A stretch of 64,000 nucleotides of DNA. It comes from CAWGUU01 sp963825765 (lineage in GTDB: Bacteria; Actinomycetota; Acidimicrobiia; Acidimicrobiales; AC-14). This document shows, piece after piece, positions 1 to 8,600 of the stretch. Location of the stretch: assembly GCA_963825765.1 (NCBI GenBank), contig CAWGUU010000004.1, positions 1-64,000 on the forward strand, written 5' to 3'. The position numbers and the translations under genes were made by a program. The notes beneath the pieces are model-generated. The model was not told the DNA's origin. It worked only from the letters and a program-made list of their open reading frames with translations, and ran no database searches. Position 1 is the first letter of the stretch. Each line of letters opens with the position of its first letter.

Positions 1-131
1 GCCTTGACGGCGCAGCGGGTGTCGCCCCGTGCCGGTGGCGGCGGCACGGGGGCCGGCGCCGGCACGGGCTGGGCTCCGACGGCGGAACCTGAGTTCGAGG
101 CGGTCCGCTCCCGCTAGGCTGGTCACCCGCT

Positions 132-206
132 GGTCCTGTGGTGCAGCTTGGAGTGCACGCCGCCCTGTCAAGGCGGAGGTCGCGAGTTCAAATCTCGTCA
201 GGACCG
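132..206 (+). tRNA. tRNA-Asp (GTC)
   Basis: The cloverleaf can be folded directly. The 7-bp acceptor stem pairs 132-138 with 199-205, the anticodon loop reads CTGTCAA with anticodon GTC, and the T loop reads TTCAAAT. The discriminator base is G206. CCA is not encoded. It lies 23 bases before a tRNA-Phe gene on the same strand, so the two are probably co-transcribed. Confidence 0.95.
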
Positions 207-229
207 CTCGCCGGCAGGAATGCAGGCCT

Positions 230-305
230 GGTCGGGTAGCTCAGTTGGTAGAGCGCGCGCCTGAAAAGCGCGAGGTCACCGGATCGACGCCGGTCCCGAC
301 CACCA
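230..305 (+). tRNA. tRNA-Phe (GAA), integration target
   Basis: The acceptor stem pairs 230-236 with 295-301, the anticodon loop reads CTGAAAA (anticodon GAA), and CCA is encoded at 303-305. The T loop reads ATCGACG, with A instead of the usual T at its first position. From the anticodon loop onwards (261-308) the sequence is repeated exactly at 10713-10760, so the present 3' half was probably supplied by an integrating element that rebuilt the gene. Confidence 0.95.
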
Positions 306-308
306 CAA
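261..308 (+). repeat. att direct repeat, left copy (inside tRNA-Phe)
   Basis: This is 48 bp running from the anticodon loop of tRNA-Phe through its CCA plus three bases. It is identical to 10713-10760, and sequence on either side differs. It is interpreted as the attL core. Confidence 0.9.
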
Positions 309-615
309 AAGTCCTGGTCAGAGGGTATGTGACCGGCATCGCGAATCGTTGGACGAGATTCCATCCCGCGAAAATCCCGCAGACGAATCCGACGCCCTGC
401 CCGGTTTTGCCCTCTGGGGATGGGCTCAGTCCGGCACTTGGAGCGGCCGCCGGAGGGCGCGACTCCCGCAGGATCGTCATGCGAACCTCCAGCCCTGCCA
501 GGCGACGACGGATGTGTCGAAGTGCTTTCCGAGTAGCTCGCTTAGAGGGTGTTGCGCGGTGTACATGCGATGAGAGCCGCAGCCTTGAGCCTGCCGTGGA
601 ATTTGCCCGACCAAC
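309..615. other. Island left margin, no gene seen
   Basis: No convincing coding frame was found between the left att repeat and the stop of the DUF262-HNH gene. The stretch carries the 17-bp motif at 364-380 that recurs near the right end of the island. Confidence 0.6.
364..380 (+). repeat. 17-bp island-end motif, left copy
   Basis: The sequence TCCCGCGAAAATCCCGC occurs here, 55 bases inside the left att repeat, and again at 10577-10593, 119 bases inside the right one. The same orientation and subterminal position fit arm-type recombinase or excisionase binding sites. That role is inferred. Confidence 0.5.
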
Positions 616-1698
616 TCACACGCCGCCCTTCCTGCGGTTGTCGTCGCGGCAGAGCATCTGACAGTTTGCAGTCTCCGTCCTGCCACCTTCGTGCCACGGC
701 GTGACGTGGTCGGCTTCCATCTCCTCAAGTTCGAAATCGTTGCTGCATATAGGGCATTTGCCGCCCTGCCGCTCGTAGGCCTCGCGCCGTTGATTAGGGC
801 TGAACTGCCTGATGTTTAGGTGCTTCTCCTGACCGTCGAGCACGTACGAGTAAATACCCTTCTTCCTAGTGACATCCTCGTCGGTCATGAGACGGATGAC
901 CCGCTGCTCAAGCTTTGCTGAATCCAGCTCGGCCTTCCCAAACTTGTTGAAAAGCTCGCCCCACGAAACGCCCTTCATCTCTCGGCGATAGTTTGGGAAT
1001 GCGGCTGTCACCCAGGCGATCACGCTTTGGAAGTAGAGCCACAGTTCGTTGGCGTTGGGCTTGTGCTGTTGCCTAGCCATGTAGTCTTCGATGTCAGCGC
1101 CATTGATCCACTTGATGGCCGTCTCAAGGTAGTCCTGACGGATGGGCGTGCCGGTCATGTATTCATTAGCCAGGTTGTAGGCAGGGCACCCTTTCTTGCT
1201 GAAGTAGCGCTTGGCGTCGGAGACCCATGTGCCCGCGTAGACCGCATTGCGCAGTTCTTGTTCTTCTAGCCGCTCGCCTGCGATGTTAATCGTCCTGAAC
1301 CACTCCAGCTTCTCGCTGTCAGTCCCACTGCACAGGTAGACCATCAATGGGTAGTTGAAAATATGCTCCTTCTCGTCGGACTGAAGGTTGTGGAAATACC
1401 GACCCTTGAAGGAAAAATCGCCCTCGACGTACTGACAGATGGAGATGGTGCGCTGCTGCCCATCAATGACCTCGTAGTTGCCATCGTCACGTACTGCCCA
1501 ATACATGACGTTGAGCGGAAAGTCCCTCGTCACGGTCTCGACGACCGCATCCCGCTGTTTATCCTTATAGATGAACTCGCGCTGGTAGGCAGGACGGATG
1601 TCGAGCTTGCCCGAGTAACCGACTACGCCCGCCTCATCGTTGTCCTGGTAACCATCGGTGAGGTCACCAACCGTGATGTTCTTAAGTTCGATCCTCAT
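616..1698 (-). CDS. DUF262 / HNH endonuclease domain protein
   Basis: A 360-aa protein. The N-terminal DUF262 region has the family hallmarks QREF (39-42) and IDGQQR (78-83), the latter a nucleotide-hydrolysis motif in related proteins such as GmrSD and SspE. The C-terminus from residue 315 is an HNH nuclease: CPIC, then ADHVTPW with the catalytic His, GGRT and NCQMLC. The ATG overlaps the stop of the upstream EcoRI-type methyltransferase by 4 bp, so translation is probably coupled. The pairing suggests a restriction or modification-sensing nuclease guarded by its methylase. The defence role is inferred; the domain order and HNH residues are seen. Base composition is poorer in GC than the chromosome. 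Confidence 0.85.
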   Translation of the reverse strand: MRIELKNITVGDLTDGYQDNDEAGVVGYSGKLDIRPAYQREFIYKDKQRDAVVETVTRDFPLNVMYWAVRDDGNYEVIDGQQRTISICQYVEGDFSFKGRYFHNLQSDEKEHIFNYPLMVYLCSGTDSEKLEWFRTINIAGERLEEQELRNAVYAGTWVSDAKRYFSKKGCPAYNLANEYMTGTPIRQDYLETAIKWINGADIEDYMARQQHKPNANELWLYFQSVIAWVTAAFPNYRREMKGVSWGELFNKFGKAELDSAKLEQRVIRLMTDEDVTRKKGIYSYVLDGQEKHLNIRQFSPNQRREAYERQGGKCPICSNDFELEEMEADHVTPWHEGGRTETANCQMLCRDDNRRKGGV

Positions 1699-2717
1699 GC
1701 GTCCTGCCTTCGTTGAATGATGATTCGCTTGTAAAGCGGCATCCGATCAACAACCGGTCCATTCCACATGATGGTCTTGCCCTTGGTCTCAGCTTCAGTC
1801 TTAACGGCCCCAAGCTCCTCCCCATGACTGCCAGCATTGAAGCTCCCAACGATCCTGAATTGGTCGGGGTTGTACTTCTCGAGGAACGTGATCGGGACTC
1901 CCATGAGGCCGTCGTATCCCATCGGAATCTCAGTGGTCTTGCTGACCTCGATCGCGTCAAAGTTGTCGTACTTCGGATACTCACTTGGATCATAGGTTTT
2001 GTAGAGGATGAGGTCCTCGTGCCGCTTTGAGGTGTCCATGTTTGTGAACCAGTGAACGCCCGAAACGCGGATCATCCCCTCTTTTCGATCCAGGTCAGTC
2101 GCAGTGTTCTCGTACTGGCTAAGGAAATGCGCCATGTTGCGCTTAAACCCATACCCCAACCAAAGCCGGTCCTCCTTAACGAGAGGAAAGATCTCCTTGT
2201 AGGTGATGGCGTTCTGGTGACCGATGATCAAAAACTTCTTGTCGTACTCGATCAGTTGGCCGACGTACTCGCGGAACAAGGAGAACGGAGGGTTCGTCAC
2301 CACAATGTCGGCTTGCTTGAGCAGCTCGATGCTCTCTGCGCTGCGGAAGTCACCGTCACCCTTGAGCGGCTTGATGCCGATCTCGTCGGGGTCGGGCACG
2401 CTATTGCCGTTCTTGTCGCCGTCGTACTCGAGGTAAATAGCCTGCTCGGAGTCGTTTTGGCTGAAGAGATCGCGCTCCTGACTCTTGTAGCAGGTGGTGA
2501 TGAGCTTCTTCAGCGCCAGCTTTTCGAAATTGTAGGAGAGGTAGTGGAAAAAGTTGCTGACACGTGGATCGTCGCAGTTGCAGTATACGACCTTGCCCTT
2601 GAACTGCGCCTTGTAGTGCCGGAGCTCGCGCTCAATGTCAGGAAGCTGAGTATAGAACTCATCCTTCTTCGCCTTCCTGGCGCCCTGAAGGCCACGGTTT
2701 GACGCCTTGGTGGCCAT
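1695..2717 (-). CDS. EcoRI-family adenine-specific DNA methyltransferase
   Basis: A 340-aa protein resembling the EcoRI methylase family. It has an N-terminal KKDEFYTQ segment, a CNCDDPR stretch typical of the family, and the catalytic NPPF motif at 142-145 followed by LFREY, as expected for N6-adenine methylation. The ATG at 2717 is preferred because a GGGAGAGGA ribosome site directly precedes it; an upstream ATG at 2744 is possible. It is the first gene of a two-gene unit with the DUF262-HNH protein, which it overlaps by 4 bp. It probably marks host sites so that the partner nuclease spares them. The recognition site cannot be read from the sequence. Confidence 0.87.
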   Translation of the reverse strand: MATKASNRGLQGARKAKKDEFYTQLPDIERELRHYKAQFKGKVVYCNCDDPRVSNFFHYLSYNFEKLALKKLITTCYKSQERDLFSQNDSEQAIYLEYDGDKNGNSVPDPDEIGIKPLKGDGDFRSAESIELLKQADIVVTNPPFSLFREYVGQLIEYDKKFLIIGHQNAITYKEIFPLVKEDRLWLGYGFKRNMAHFLSQYENTATDLDRKEGMIRVSGVHWFTNMDTSKRHEDLILYKTYDPSEYPKYDNFDAIEVSKTTEIPMGYDGLMGVPITFLEKYNPDQFRIVGSFNAGSHGEELGAVKTEAETKGKTIMWNGPVVDRMPLYKRIIIQRRQDA

Positions 2718-2969
2718 TCCTCTCCCTTGCTCGGCCACGATCATCTCACCGCGCCGCGAGCATGAACGGTGCGTGGCGACCGCGACGGTAGCTGCAGGAC
2801 GATGCAGTCCCGTAGCACCGGCTCACCGCGGTGAGGCGAGCTAGATGTGCCGTCTCGTCGGTCGGGCGTCGTGCCCTACCAAAAATACCGGTCGTTGCCG
2901 CTGCTGACTTCCGTTCCCGATCAGCCCTAACAAGTCGACGGATCACACCCGGCCGCCGGCTGAGCCGAA

Positions 2970-3269
2970 TCAGCCGGTCTGCCGGAGCGAATATTCGCGC
3001 AGGACGACCGGCGACGCGCCCGATGCTGGCGGGTGGTCCCCGTGCAGTACGTCGGGGTCAAGGTCGATTCCGGCCGGCCACACGACGGTGCCCGCAACTT
3101 CGTCCACCGCCACCCGGGCGAACTCGGCGGGATTCCGCAGCGACTCGAACACTCGGCCCTCGATCATGGGACCCAGGTCAAGTTCCCTCACCAGCCCGTC
3201 AGAGAAGGTGAGGCGGAGGTGGAGCCCGCCCAGGGGCTCGACGTCAATGATTCTCGCCAGACGGCTCAT
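2970..3269 (-). CDS. DUF2442 domain protein (putative antitoxin)
   Basis: A 99-aa protein with the DUF2442 pattern: an N-terminal LARIIDVEPL strand, then LTFSDGLVRELDL, and a central VAVDEVAGTVVWPAGIDL stretch with the WP.G.DLDP signature. It starts 12 bp after the DUF4160 gene on the same strand. DUF4160/DUF2442 pairs are common in bacteria and are predicted toxin-antitoxin modules, with the DUF2442 member as probable antitoxin. That function is inferred from pairing only. Confidence 0.75.
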   Translation of the reverse strand: MSRLARIIDVEPLGGLHLRLTFSDGLVRELDLGPMIEGRVFESLRNPAEFARVAVDEVAGTVVWPAGIDLDPDVLHGDHPPASGASPVVLREYSLRQTG

Positions 3270-3281
3270 GCGGCCCTCAGG

Positions 3282-3542
3282 CTACCGGAGCGGTTCGACG
3301 GGAAGGAGGGGTTCCGGGGATTGCGCTCGCTGCCAGTTCGCCGTCAGCTCGTCCCGATGAAGCTCCGTCCACTCCGCCACCAAGCGCGCCGCCGTCCTGG
3401 GGAGGGAGCCAGCGAGGAAGGTGGCGTCCGCGATCTTCACGAGTGCCTCCTCGTCGCCGTAGATGGCGTGAAAATGGGGTGGGTTGTGGTCGCGCCAGTA
3501 CATGTACACGACGATCCCGTAAAACTCGCTCAGCCGGGGCAT
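3282..3542 (-). CDS. DUF4160 domain protein (putative toxin)
   Basis: An 86-aa protein with the characteristic start MPRLSEFYGIVVYMYWRDHN followed by PPHFHAIYG and EEALVKI, which are the conserved DUF4160 features. The ATG at 3542 was chosen because it begins the conserved domain exactly. It lies between the recombinase stop (3551) and the DUF2442 gene, all on the minus strand with short spacers, so all three may share a transcript. Proteins of this family are predicted toxins in two-gene modules. No activity can be inferred from catalytic residues. Confidence 0.8.
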   Translation of the reverse strand: MPRLSEFYGIVVYMYWRDHNPPHFHAIYGDEEALVKIADATFLAGSLPRTAARLVAEWTELHRDELTANWQRAQSPEPLLPVEPLR

Positions 3543-3550
3543 TTCGTGGC

Positions 3551-4564
3551 TCAGCTCCGACGATTGGCCCCGCGGCCGGACTCGGTGGCGATTGGCGTCG
3601 CACGGGTGGTCGCTGTCGGCGTCGCTGCCCGGGCCATCTCGTCGAGGCGGTCGGCGACGCTCTGGGCCTGACCGGGCAGGAGGTGGCCGTAGCGGTCGAG
3701 GGTGAGGGCAGCCGACGCGTGTCCGAGCATGCGCTGGAGGACCTTGACGTCGGCGCCGGCGGCGATGGCCAGGGAGGCGCAGGTGTGTCGCAAGTCGTGC
3801 AGTCGGAGGGGGGCGACGCCGGCGGCGACAGTTGCTGGCGTCCAGACTCGCCTCCGGAAGTTCTCCAGTCGTAGGAAGCCTCCCTCGGGCGCCGGAAACA
3901 GCAGGCCCTCCGGGCCCGGATCGGCGTACGCCGCCAGATGTTCCTCCAGAGCCGCCGCCGCGACCCCGGGGAGCGCCACGGATCGACGGCTGGCCGCGCT
4001 CTTCGGCGCGCTGACGACGTGGTGGCCGGAGATCGCCTGGACCTGCTCGACGACGGTGATGGAGCGGTGGAGGAGGTCGACGTGCTTGCGTCGGAGCGCT
4101 CCGAGCTCCCCGGCACGGAGGCCGGTGTAGGCGGCGACGAGGACCAGGGCCCGGTACCTGGGATCGATGACGGCGGCGAGCGTCGCCACCTCGTCGTGGG
4201 ACAGGAAGCGCATGGGTTCGACCGCGACCCTCGGCGGCTTCACGCCCCGCAGCGGGTTGCGGCCGAGCAACTCGTTGTCGACCGCGGCCGACAGCACTCG
4301 GTTGAGCGTGCGGTAGGCCTGGGCCACCGAGCCGAGGGCGAGGGGCTTGCCGTGGCCGCCGACCTTGGTCGTCAGGCCAGACAGCCACGACCTCAGAGTC
4401 GATGGCGTCAGCTTGCCGATCTCGATGTCGCCGAGCACGGGCAGGATGTGGTTGCGGAGGTTGGCGTCGTAGATCCGCCGGGTCGTCAGGCGCAGGTGGA
4501 CCACCGTGCGCTGCCATTCGGCCGACCACGAGGACAGGGTGACCCGACCGCTTCGGGGGTCCAC
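3551..4564 (-). CDS. Tyrosine recombinase/integrase, 5' end damaged
   Basis: The phage-integrase catalytic set is complete. With the GTG at 4564 as residue 1 these are Arg150 (TGLRAGEL), Lys188, His256 and Arg259 (HDLRH), His282 (LGHAS) and Tyr292. The SAM-like core-binding domain lies at about 10-95. Typical integrase sequence continues upstream of this GTG in the same frame (RTFRTRKEAERY, to about 4636) but ends at an in-frame TGA at 4657-4655 with no start codon. The N-terminal arm-binding domain is therefore lost or frameshifted. Its expected role is integration of the island into tRNA-Phe. Because its 5' end abuts an equally shortened TraG-like gene, it may be non-functional. Confidence 0.85.
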   Translation of the reverse strand: MDPRSGRVTLSSWSAEWQRTVVHLRLTTRRIYDANLRNHILPVLGDIEIGKLTPSTLRSWLSGLTTKVGGHGKPLALGSVAQAYRTLNRVLSAAVDNELLGRNPLRGVKPPRVAVEPMRFLSHDEVATLAAVIDPRYRALVLVAAYTGLRAGELGALRRKHVDLLHRSITVVEQVQAISGHHVVSAPKSAASRRSVALPGVAAAALEEHLAAYADPGPEGLLFPAPEGGFLRLENFRRRVWTPATVAAGVAPLRLHDLRHTCASLAIAAGADVKVLQRMLGHASAALTLDRYGHLLPGQAQSVADRLDEMARAATPTATTRATPIATESGRGANRRS

Positions 4565-4686
4565 CCACAGGCAGTGGTCGACGGCCGTCTGCTGCGCTCG
4601 CTCGTAGCGCTCGGCCTCCTTGCGGGTGCGGAACGTCCGCCGACCTCGCCGCCCTCATCGTTCCCCGCCCGCTGCCGGGGCGGTTC

Positions 4687-6054
4687 GTGCTCGGGCGATT
4701 CCATCGACAGCTGCTCGCCACCGAGAATCCCCCTGGACGTCGCCGCCGAGGGCGTCGACGGGGAAACCTTGGGTCGGTGGCTCTCATAGGCCCAGCTCGA
4801 TCGGGCAAGACATGGTGTGCCGCGAATGGGATTCGCCACTGGGGACTGCCCGCCATCCTGTCGTCGGTCAGGACCGACCTCCTTGCGACCACGATCGAGG
4901 AGCGTCAGCGCCTCGGTGACGTCAAGGTCTTCGACCCGACAGGCGTGACCGGCATGGCGTCCGCTCACTGGACGCCGCTTCGAGGGGCCACCTCCTTACA
5001 GGGTGCCGCCGCCAACGCCAAGGCTCTGGTCGACTCCGCTCCTCAGGGCGAGCGCAGAGGCGATTCTCACTGGCTCAAGCAGGCGGAGATCCTTCTCACC
5101 TGCCTCCTGTGGCTGGCCGCCAACACCGAGAAGTGCACGATCAGCAATGTCGTCAATTGGGTACTCGAGGTCGACCGCCCGAGGGAGACCTCGAGCGGCA
5201 CGGTGGCGCCCCTGCCGCGAGCCCACATCGACGGAGACGATCCGGCGCTCGCCGCCGGCGCCACACTGGTGCATCGCTGGATGAAGGGCCTCTGGGACCT
5301 CGATCCTCGGACCAGCTCGTCGATCTACGCGACGGCGCGGACGGCGATCTGGCCCTGGGCCGATCCCGATGTCGCCGCCGTCTCGAAGGACTGCGACATC
5401 GACCTCAACTGGCTCCTGACCGGCACGAACACGCTGTACCTGGCGACGCCGCTAGCCGACCAGGACTGCCTCGCCCCGGTGCTCGGCGGTCTCATCTCCG
5501 ACCTGGTGAACCAGGCCTTCGACCGCACAAGTCGCCAGCGGGCCCGTCTCGACTCGACGCTCCTCCTCGTCCTCGACGAGGCCGCCAACACGCCGCTGCG
5601 CAAGCTGCCCGAGTGGGCGTCGACCGTGGCCGGCATCGGTATCCAACTGGTGACGGTCTGGCAGTCCAGGAGCCAACTGGACGCGATCTACGGCGCCCAC
5701 GCCGACACGATCCTGACCAACCACCTCACAAAGCTGTTCTTCGCCGGCATGTCGGACAACTCCGGACTCGACTACGTCGGCAGGCTCAGCGGCCACGAGC
5801 ACGTGCCGGGGTACCTCGGCACCGATCATGTTGATTCACGAGATCGGGTCCAGCCGACGCAGGTCCCCCTGCTGGCGCCGAACGTCGTCCGGCAGATGCG
5901 CCCAGGCGACGCTTTGCTAGTGCACGGGACCATTCCGCCTGCGCACGTTCGCCCTGCGAAGCAGCGGGCACGGAGGCCTACGACTCGCCCGCCTCACTCG
6001 ACAGCACCGGGAGCCTTCCTTCCCTGGGTCCGGAGGACGAAGGAAGGGCAGTAG
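4687..6054 (+). CDS. TraG/VirD4-like conjugative coupling ATPase, N-terminally short
   Basis: A 455-aa P-loop ATPase. Walker A is GPARSGKT (35-42), followed by the family block ILSSVRTDLLATTI and VKVFDPTG. Walker B is LLLVLDEAAN (about 290-300), and VWQSRSQLDAIYG follows, as in TraM-recognition domains of type IV secretion coupling proteins. Such proteins normally carry an N-terminal membrane region of 100 or more residues before Walker A; here only about 34 residues precede it. The GTG start is the first possible one, immediately beyond the truncated integrase on the other strand. No other transfer genes are seen, so it is probably a relic of a conjugative element. Confidence 0.65.
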   Translation: MLGRFHRQLLATENPPGRRRRGRRRGNLGSVALIGPARSGKTWCAANGIRHWGLPAILSSVRTDLLATTIEERQRLGDVKVFDPTGVTGMASAHWTPLRGATSLQGAAANAKALVDSAPQGERRGDSHWLKQAEILLTCLLWLAANTEKCTISNVVNWVLEVDRPRETSSGTVAPLPRAHIDGDDPALAAGATLVHRWMKGLWDLDPRTSSSIYATARTAIWPWADPDVAAVSKDCDIDLNWLLTGTNTLYLATPLADQDCLAPVLGGLISDLVNQAFDRTSRQRARLDSTLLLVLDEAANTPLRKLPEWASTVAGIGIQLVTVWQSRSQLDAIYGAHADTILTNHLTKLFFAGMSDNSGLDYVGRLSGHEHVPGYLGTDHVDSRDRVQPTQVPLLAPNVVRQMRPGDALLVHGTIPPAHVRPAKQRARRPTTRPPHSTAPGAFLPWVRRTKEGQ

Positions 6055-6168
6055 CCCGTCGGTGCCGGATCAGAGACCGAGGTCAGTCATCCGTGAGATC
6101 CCAAAGTGCGTCGGAACCTACGAGGGGTGATCACCGCCGCCTGGCCCGTTGGTGCCTACGCTCTTTCG

Positions 6169-7533
6169 ATGAACATGACGGAGGCAGCAGTCGAGGTGCT
6201 CCGTCGGCTCGGCGGAGCGCGCCCCATGCATTACCGGCAGATTACGCAGGCCGCTCTTGACGACGAACTTATCGCTCCGCGGGGGTTGACGCCGGAGGCA
6301 TCAATGCTCGCAGCGATCACCGTGGATATCTCTCGCCGGGATGGCGCTGGTGAGCCCCCAGCGTTCGTCTCATATGGTCGCGGGTTCTATGGCCTCGCCC
6401 CGGAGCGGGTTGGATCAGAGATCGAAGAAGCCATTCGACGGAACAATCGAGAGGTGCGTGAGCGGCTTCACGCTGAACTCCGCGACATGGAGCCGAAAGC
6501 CTTCGAGGACCTGATTGGTCGTCTACTTACTGCGCTCGGGTTCGTCGATGTCGAGGTGACCGCTTATTCACGTGACGGTGGAGTTGACGTCCGAGGAACG
6601 CTGGCAGTAGGTGGGATCACGAACGTGAGGACGGCCATCCAGGTCAAGCGCTGGGCGAAGAACGTCCCGGGAAAAACAGTCCGTGAGCTTCGCGGAGGCC
6701 TGACCCCGCATGAGCGCGGACTCATCATCACCACCGCCGACTTCACACGAGACGCACAAGCGGAGGCGCAAGCGGTGGAGCGAGCGCCCATCGCCTTGGT
6801 CAATGGCCAACGGCTCGTAGGCCTTCTCGTCGAACATGCCATCGGAATCGTACGAACCGAGGCGCGAATCCTCCGGCTCGACCCTGCCGCGCTCCTGGGG
6901 CCGGGAGAGGACGTAGGGCTGGCTCCTGATCCTGAAACCGACGACGGCGATCAGGAAGAAGTCCCGGCTATCGCGGTGCCAGAGGACGTCAAGGGTCTTC
7001 GACGAAGGCGATCCTCCCGTCATGCCTCTGGCAAGAACCTTTCTCTCTGGCCTCTACCTGGTGGTCGCGGCAACTTTGTCCAGACAATGTGGATGATGCT
7101 GACATTCGTCAGCGAGCAAGAGCCGACGCTCGACGTCTTCATCGACTGGACTATCTCGACATTCGAGAAAGTAAACAGTCGAAAGACCGCCAAGGGTTAC
7201 ATCGAGATGATTCGGCTGGCGGGTCTAATTGAACCTCGCGCCGACCGGCTGGTGCTTACCTCTGACGGAGCGGCTTACCTTGCCTCAACCGATCCGGACG
7301 ACCTCTATCGAACGATGTCTGACAACATTGCCGGATTCGAGGAGACTCTCGACCGAATTCGCCAATCGCCCGCCACTTTGCCGGAGCTCACGATCTTTCT
7401 CAACGGGATGTTGGGTACGCAATGGGATACGGATGCGCAGGCAGGATGGCGCGTGCAGTGGTTGGAGAGCTTTGGAAAGGTGGAACGAGCAGAGGATAAG
7501 TTTTCGGCAAGAGAGCCTGGGTCTCAGCATTAG
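6169..7533 (+). CDS. HARE-HTH / Mrr-type restriction endonuclease
   Basis: A 454-aa protein from the ATG at 6169, chosen because it begins the HARE-HTH winged-helix domain (about 1-77, ending SYGRGFYGL). The Mrr catalytic PD-(D/E)xK domain follows at about 110-230: FEDLIGRLLTALGF, then RDGGVDVRG with Asp140, then IQVKRW with the QxK element at 158-160. The C-terminal 150 residues form a further helical/winged-helix-like region that is not identified. Mrr proteins cut modified or foreign DNA. It converges on the three-gene methyltransferase operon, leaving 68 bp between the stops. Confidence 0.85.
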   Translation: MNMTEAAVEVLRRLGGARPMHYRQITQAALDDELIAPRGLTPEASMLAAITVDISRRDGAGEPPAFVSYGRGFYGLAPERVGSEIEEAIRRNNREVRERLHAELRDMEPKAFEDLIGRLLTALGFVDVEVTAYSRDGGVDVRGTLAVGGITNVRTAIQVKRWAKNVPGKTVRELRGGLTPHERGLIITTADFTRDAQAEAQAVERAPIALVNGQRLVGLLVEHAIGIVRTEARILRLDPAALLGPGEDVGLAPDPETDDGDQEEVPAIAVPEDVKGLRRRRSSRHASGKNLSLWPLPGGRGNFVQTMWMMLTFVSEQEPTLDVFIDWTISTFEKVNSRKTAKGYIEMIRLAGLIEPRADRLVLTSDGAAYLASTDPDDLYRTMSDNIAGFEETLDRIRQSPATLPELTIFLNGMLGTQWDTDAQAGWRVQWLESFGKVERAEDKFSAREPGSQH

Positions 7534-7601
7534 AGCCGATTCCTTGAGGGTGTTGACGTTGATAAAGTTGTGGCAGGCATGGCTTGGCTAGGAGGACAGT
7601 T

Positions 7602-8600
7602 TCATACCAAGGCAAAATAGCCCGGAACTTCAATGTGCGGCACGTCGAGATAGACCTTCGCCTCGGGTGCCCCTTGAAATCGCCCATGACTCCAACGAAT
7701 CTCGACATGACCGGTGACTTGGATCTCTGCGCCGGAGGCCCGATCGAGAATCGAGGCTCTCCAACTTACCTCGGGCTGGCCCGCAGGTCTTGGTGCGATC
7801 TCCATCGTTTGAAGGTCGTAAGATTGTATCCAGTCCCACGCTGAGGCAACCCTAATGCGTAGGTGGGTTCTCCGATCGGCACCAAGCACAAAATAGGGTG
7901 CATCAGCTATCCGAAGCAGTCGCCAGAGGAGTCTCAGTCTCTTTCTTGGACTGTCCAGACTTGCTTCCCAGCGACGCGCAGAGGCGACCGACACCGCGCT
8001 GCACAACGCTTCCCAGCTTTGCTGCACCGGCATTGGAAGCACTCGACTGCGGAGCGCTGCCTTCAGGGCCGCGCGATCCCCAGCATTAAGGCTCTCCACT
8101 AACAGGGGAAGGTCGCCGCCAACATGAGTCCGGATTTTGGTGTAGAACTCCTGATATTCGGCTGGAGCGACTGAGGTAAACCAGTTTCCTCCAGTTCGTT
8201 CCTCTCCTACGAGGAGGCGATCAAAGAGTCGCGCGGGGCCGCAATTTTGCATGACCCGAGACAGATACTTGCAGCTGACCTGGTAGACGTGGTCGATCCG
8301 GATGTCGGCAGGGATGACGTTGTCGCCGGGTGGCCGATGTGGACCCTTCCACTCGACGAGCTTCGGCGGTCTCCCTCGTAGGCCATCATCGGCCTCTAAC
8401 AGCGCGACGCCATTGCTGAACGCGGTCTCGAACGACGCCAGGTGGTCGCCGGCCGCGTGGGCGGCTACAAGTCTGTGCCAGACATCGTCGGTGACGTTGA
8501 AGAGTCGGTTAGGTTTCTCAGCAAGCGCTCCGGTGAGGTCGGGTGCCAGGGTCCCAAGAGCCGTAGCAATCTCAGTTATATCGGTCAGGGCCGCCGGCAT
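7602..8600 (-). CDS. Hypothetical protein, putative PD-(D/E)xK-like nuclease
   Basis: A 332-aa protein and last gene of a gapless operon (TAAATG junction with the 104-aa gene). No family was recognised with certainty. The region LVEWKGP (81-87), IRIDHVYQVSCKYLS (100-114) and ARLFDRLL (123-130) has charged residues on predicted strands (Glu83, Asp99, Asp103, Lys111). These resemble a PD-(D/E)xK nuclease core in which the usual ExK is replaced by SCK. With a DNA methyltransferase heading the operon, it is a good candidate for the restriction subunit. The nuclease assignment is inference. Confidence 0.6.
   Translation of the reverse strand: MPAALTDITEIATALGTLAPDLTGALAEKPNRLFNVTDDVWHRLVAAHAAGDHLASFETAFSNGVALLEADDGLRGRPPKLVEWKGPHRPPGDNVIPADIRIDHVYQVSCKYLSRVMQNCGPARLFDRLLVGEERTGGNWFTSVAPAEYQEFYTKIRTHVGGDLPLLVESLNAGDRAALKAALRSRVLPMPVQQSWEALCSAVSVASARRWEASLDSPRKRLRLLWRLLRIADAPYFVLGADRRTHLRIRVASAWDWIQSYDLQTMEIAPRPAGQPEVSWRASILDRASGAEIQVTGHVEIRWSHGRFQGAPEAKVYLDVPHIEVPGYFALV

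Noticed and set aside
241..480. A 79-codon open frame on the minus strand across tRNA-Phe
   Set aside because: It is read through a tRNA gene, and nearly the same protein end appears at the att copy near 10760 only because the DNA is duplicated.
2746..2946. A 66-codon minus-strand frame upstream of the EcoRI-type methylase
   Set aside because: No ribosome site, no recognisable motif and atypical composition; the stretch is more likely the promoter region.
3282..4892. A 536-codon minus-strand frame covering the integrase region
   Set aside because: Only its last 86 codons, the DUF4160 protein, show a real domain. The rest is an out-of-frame reading of the integrase.
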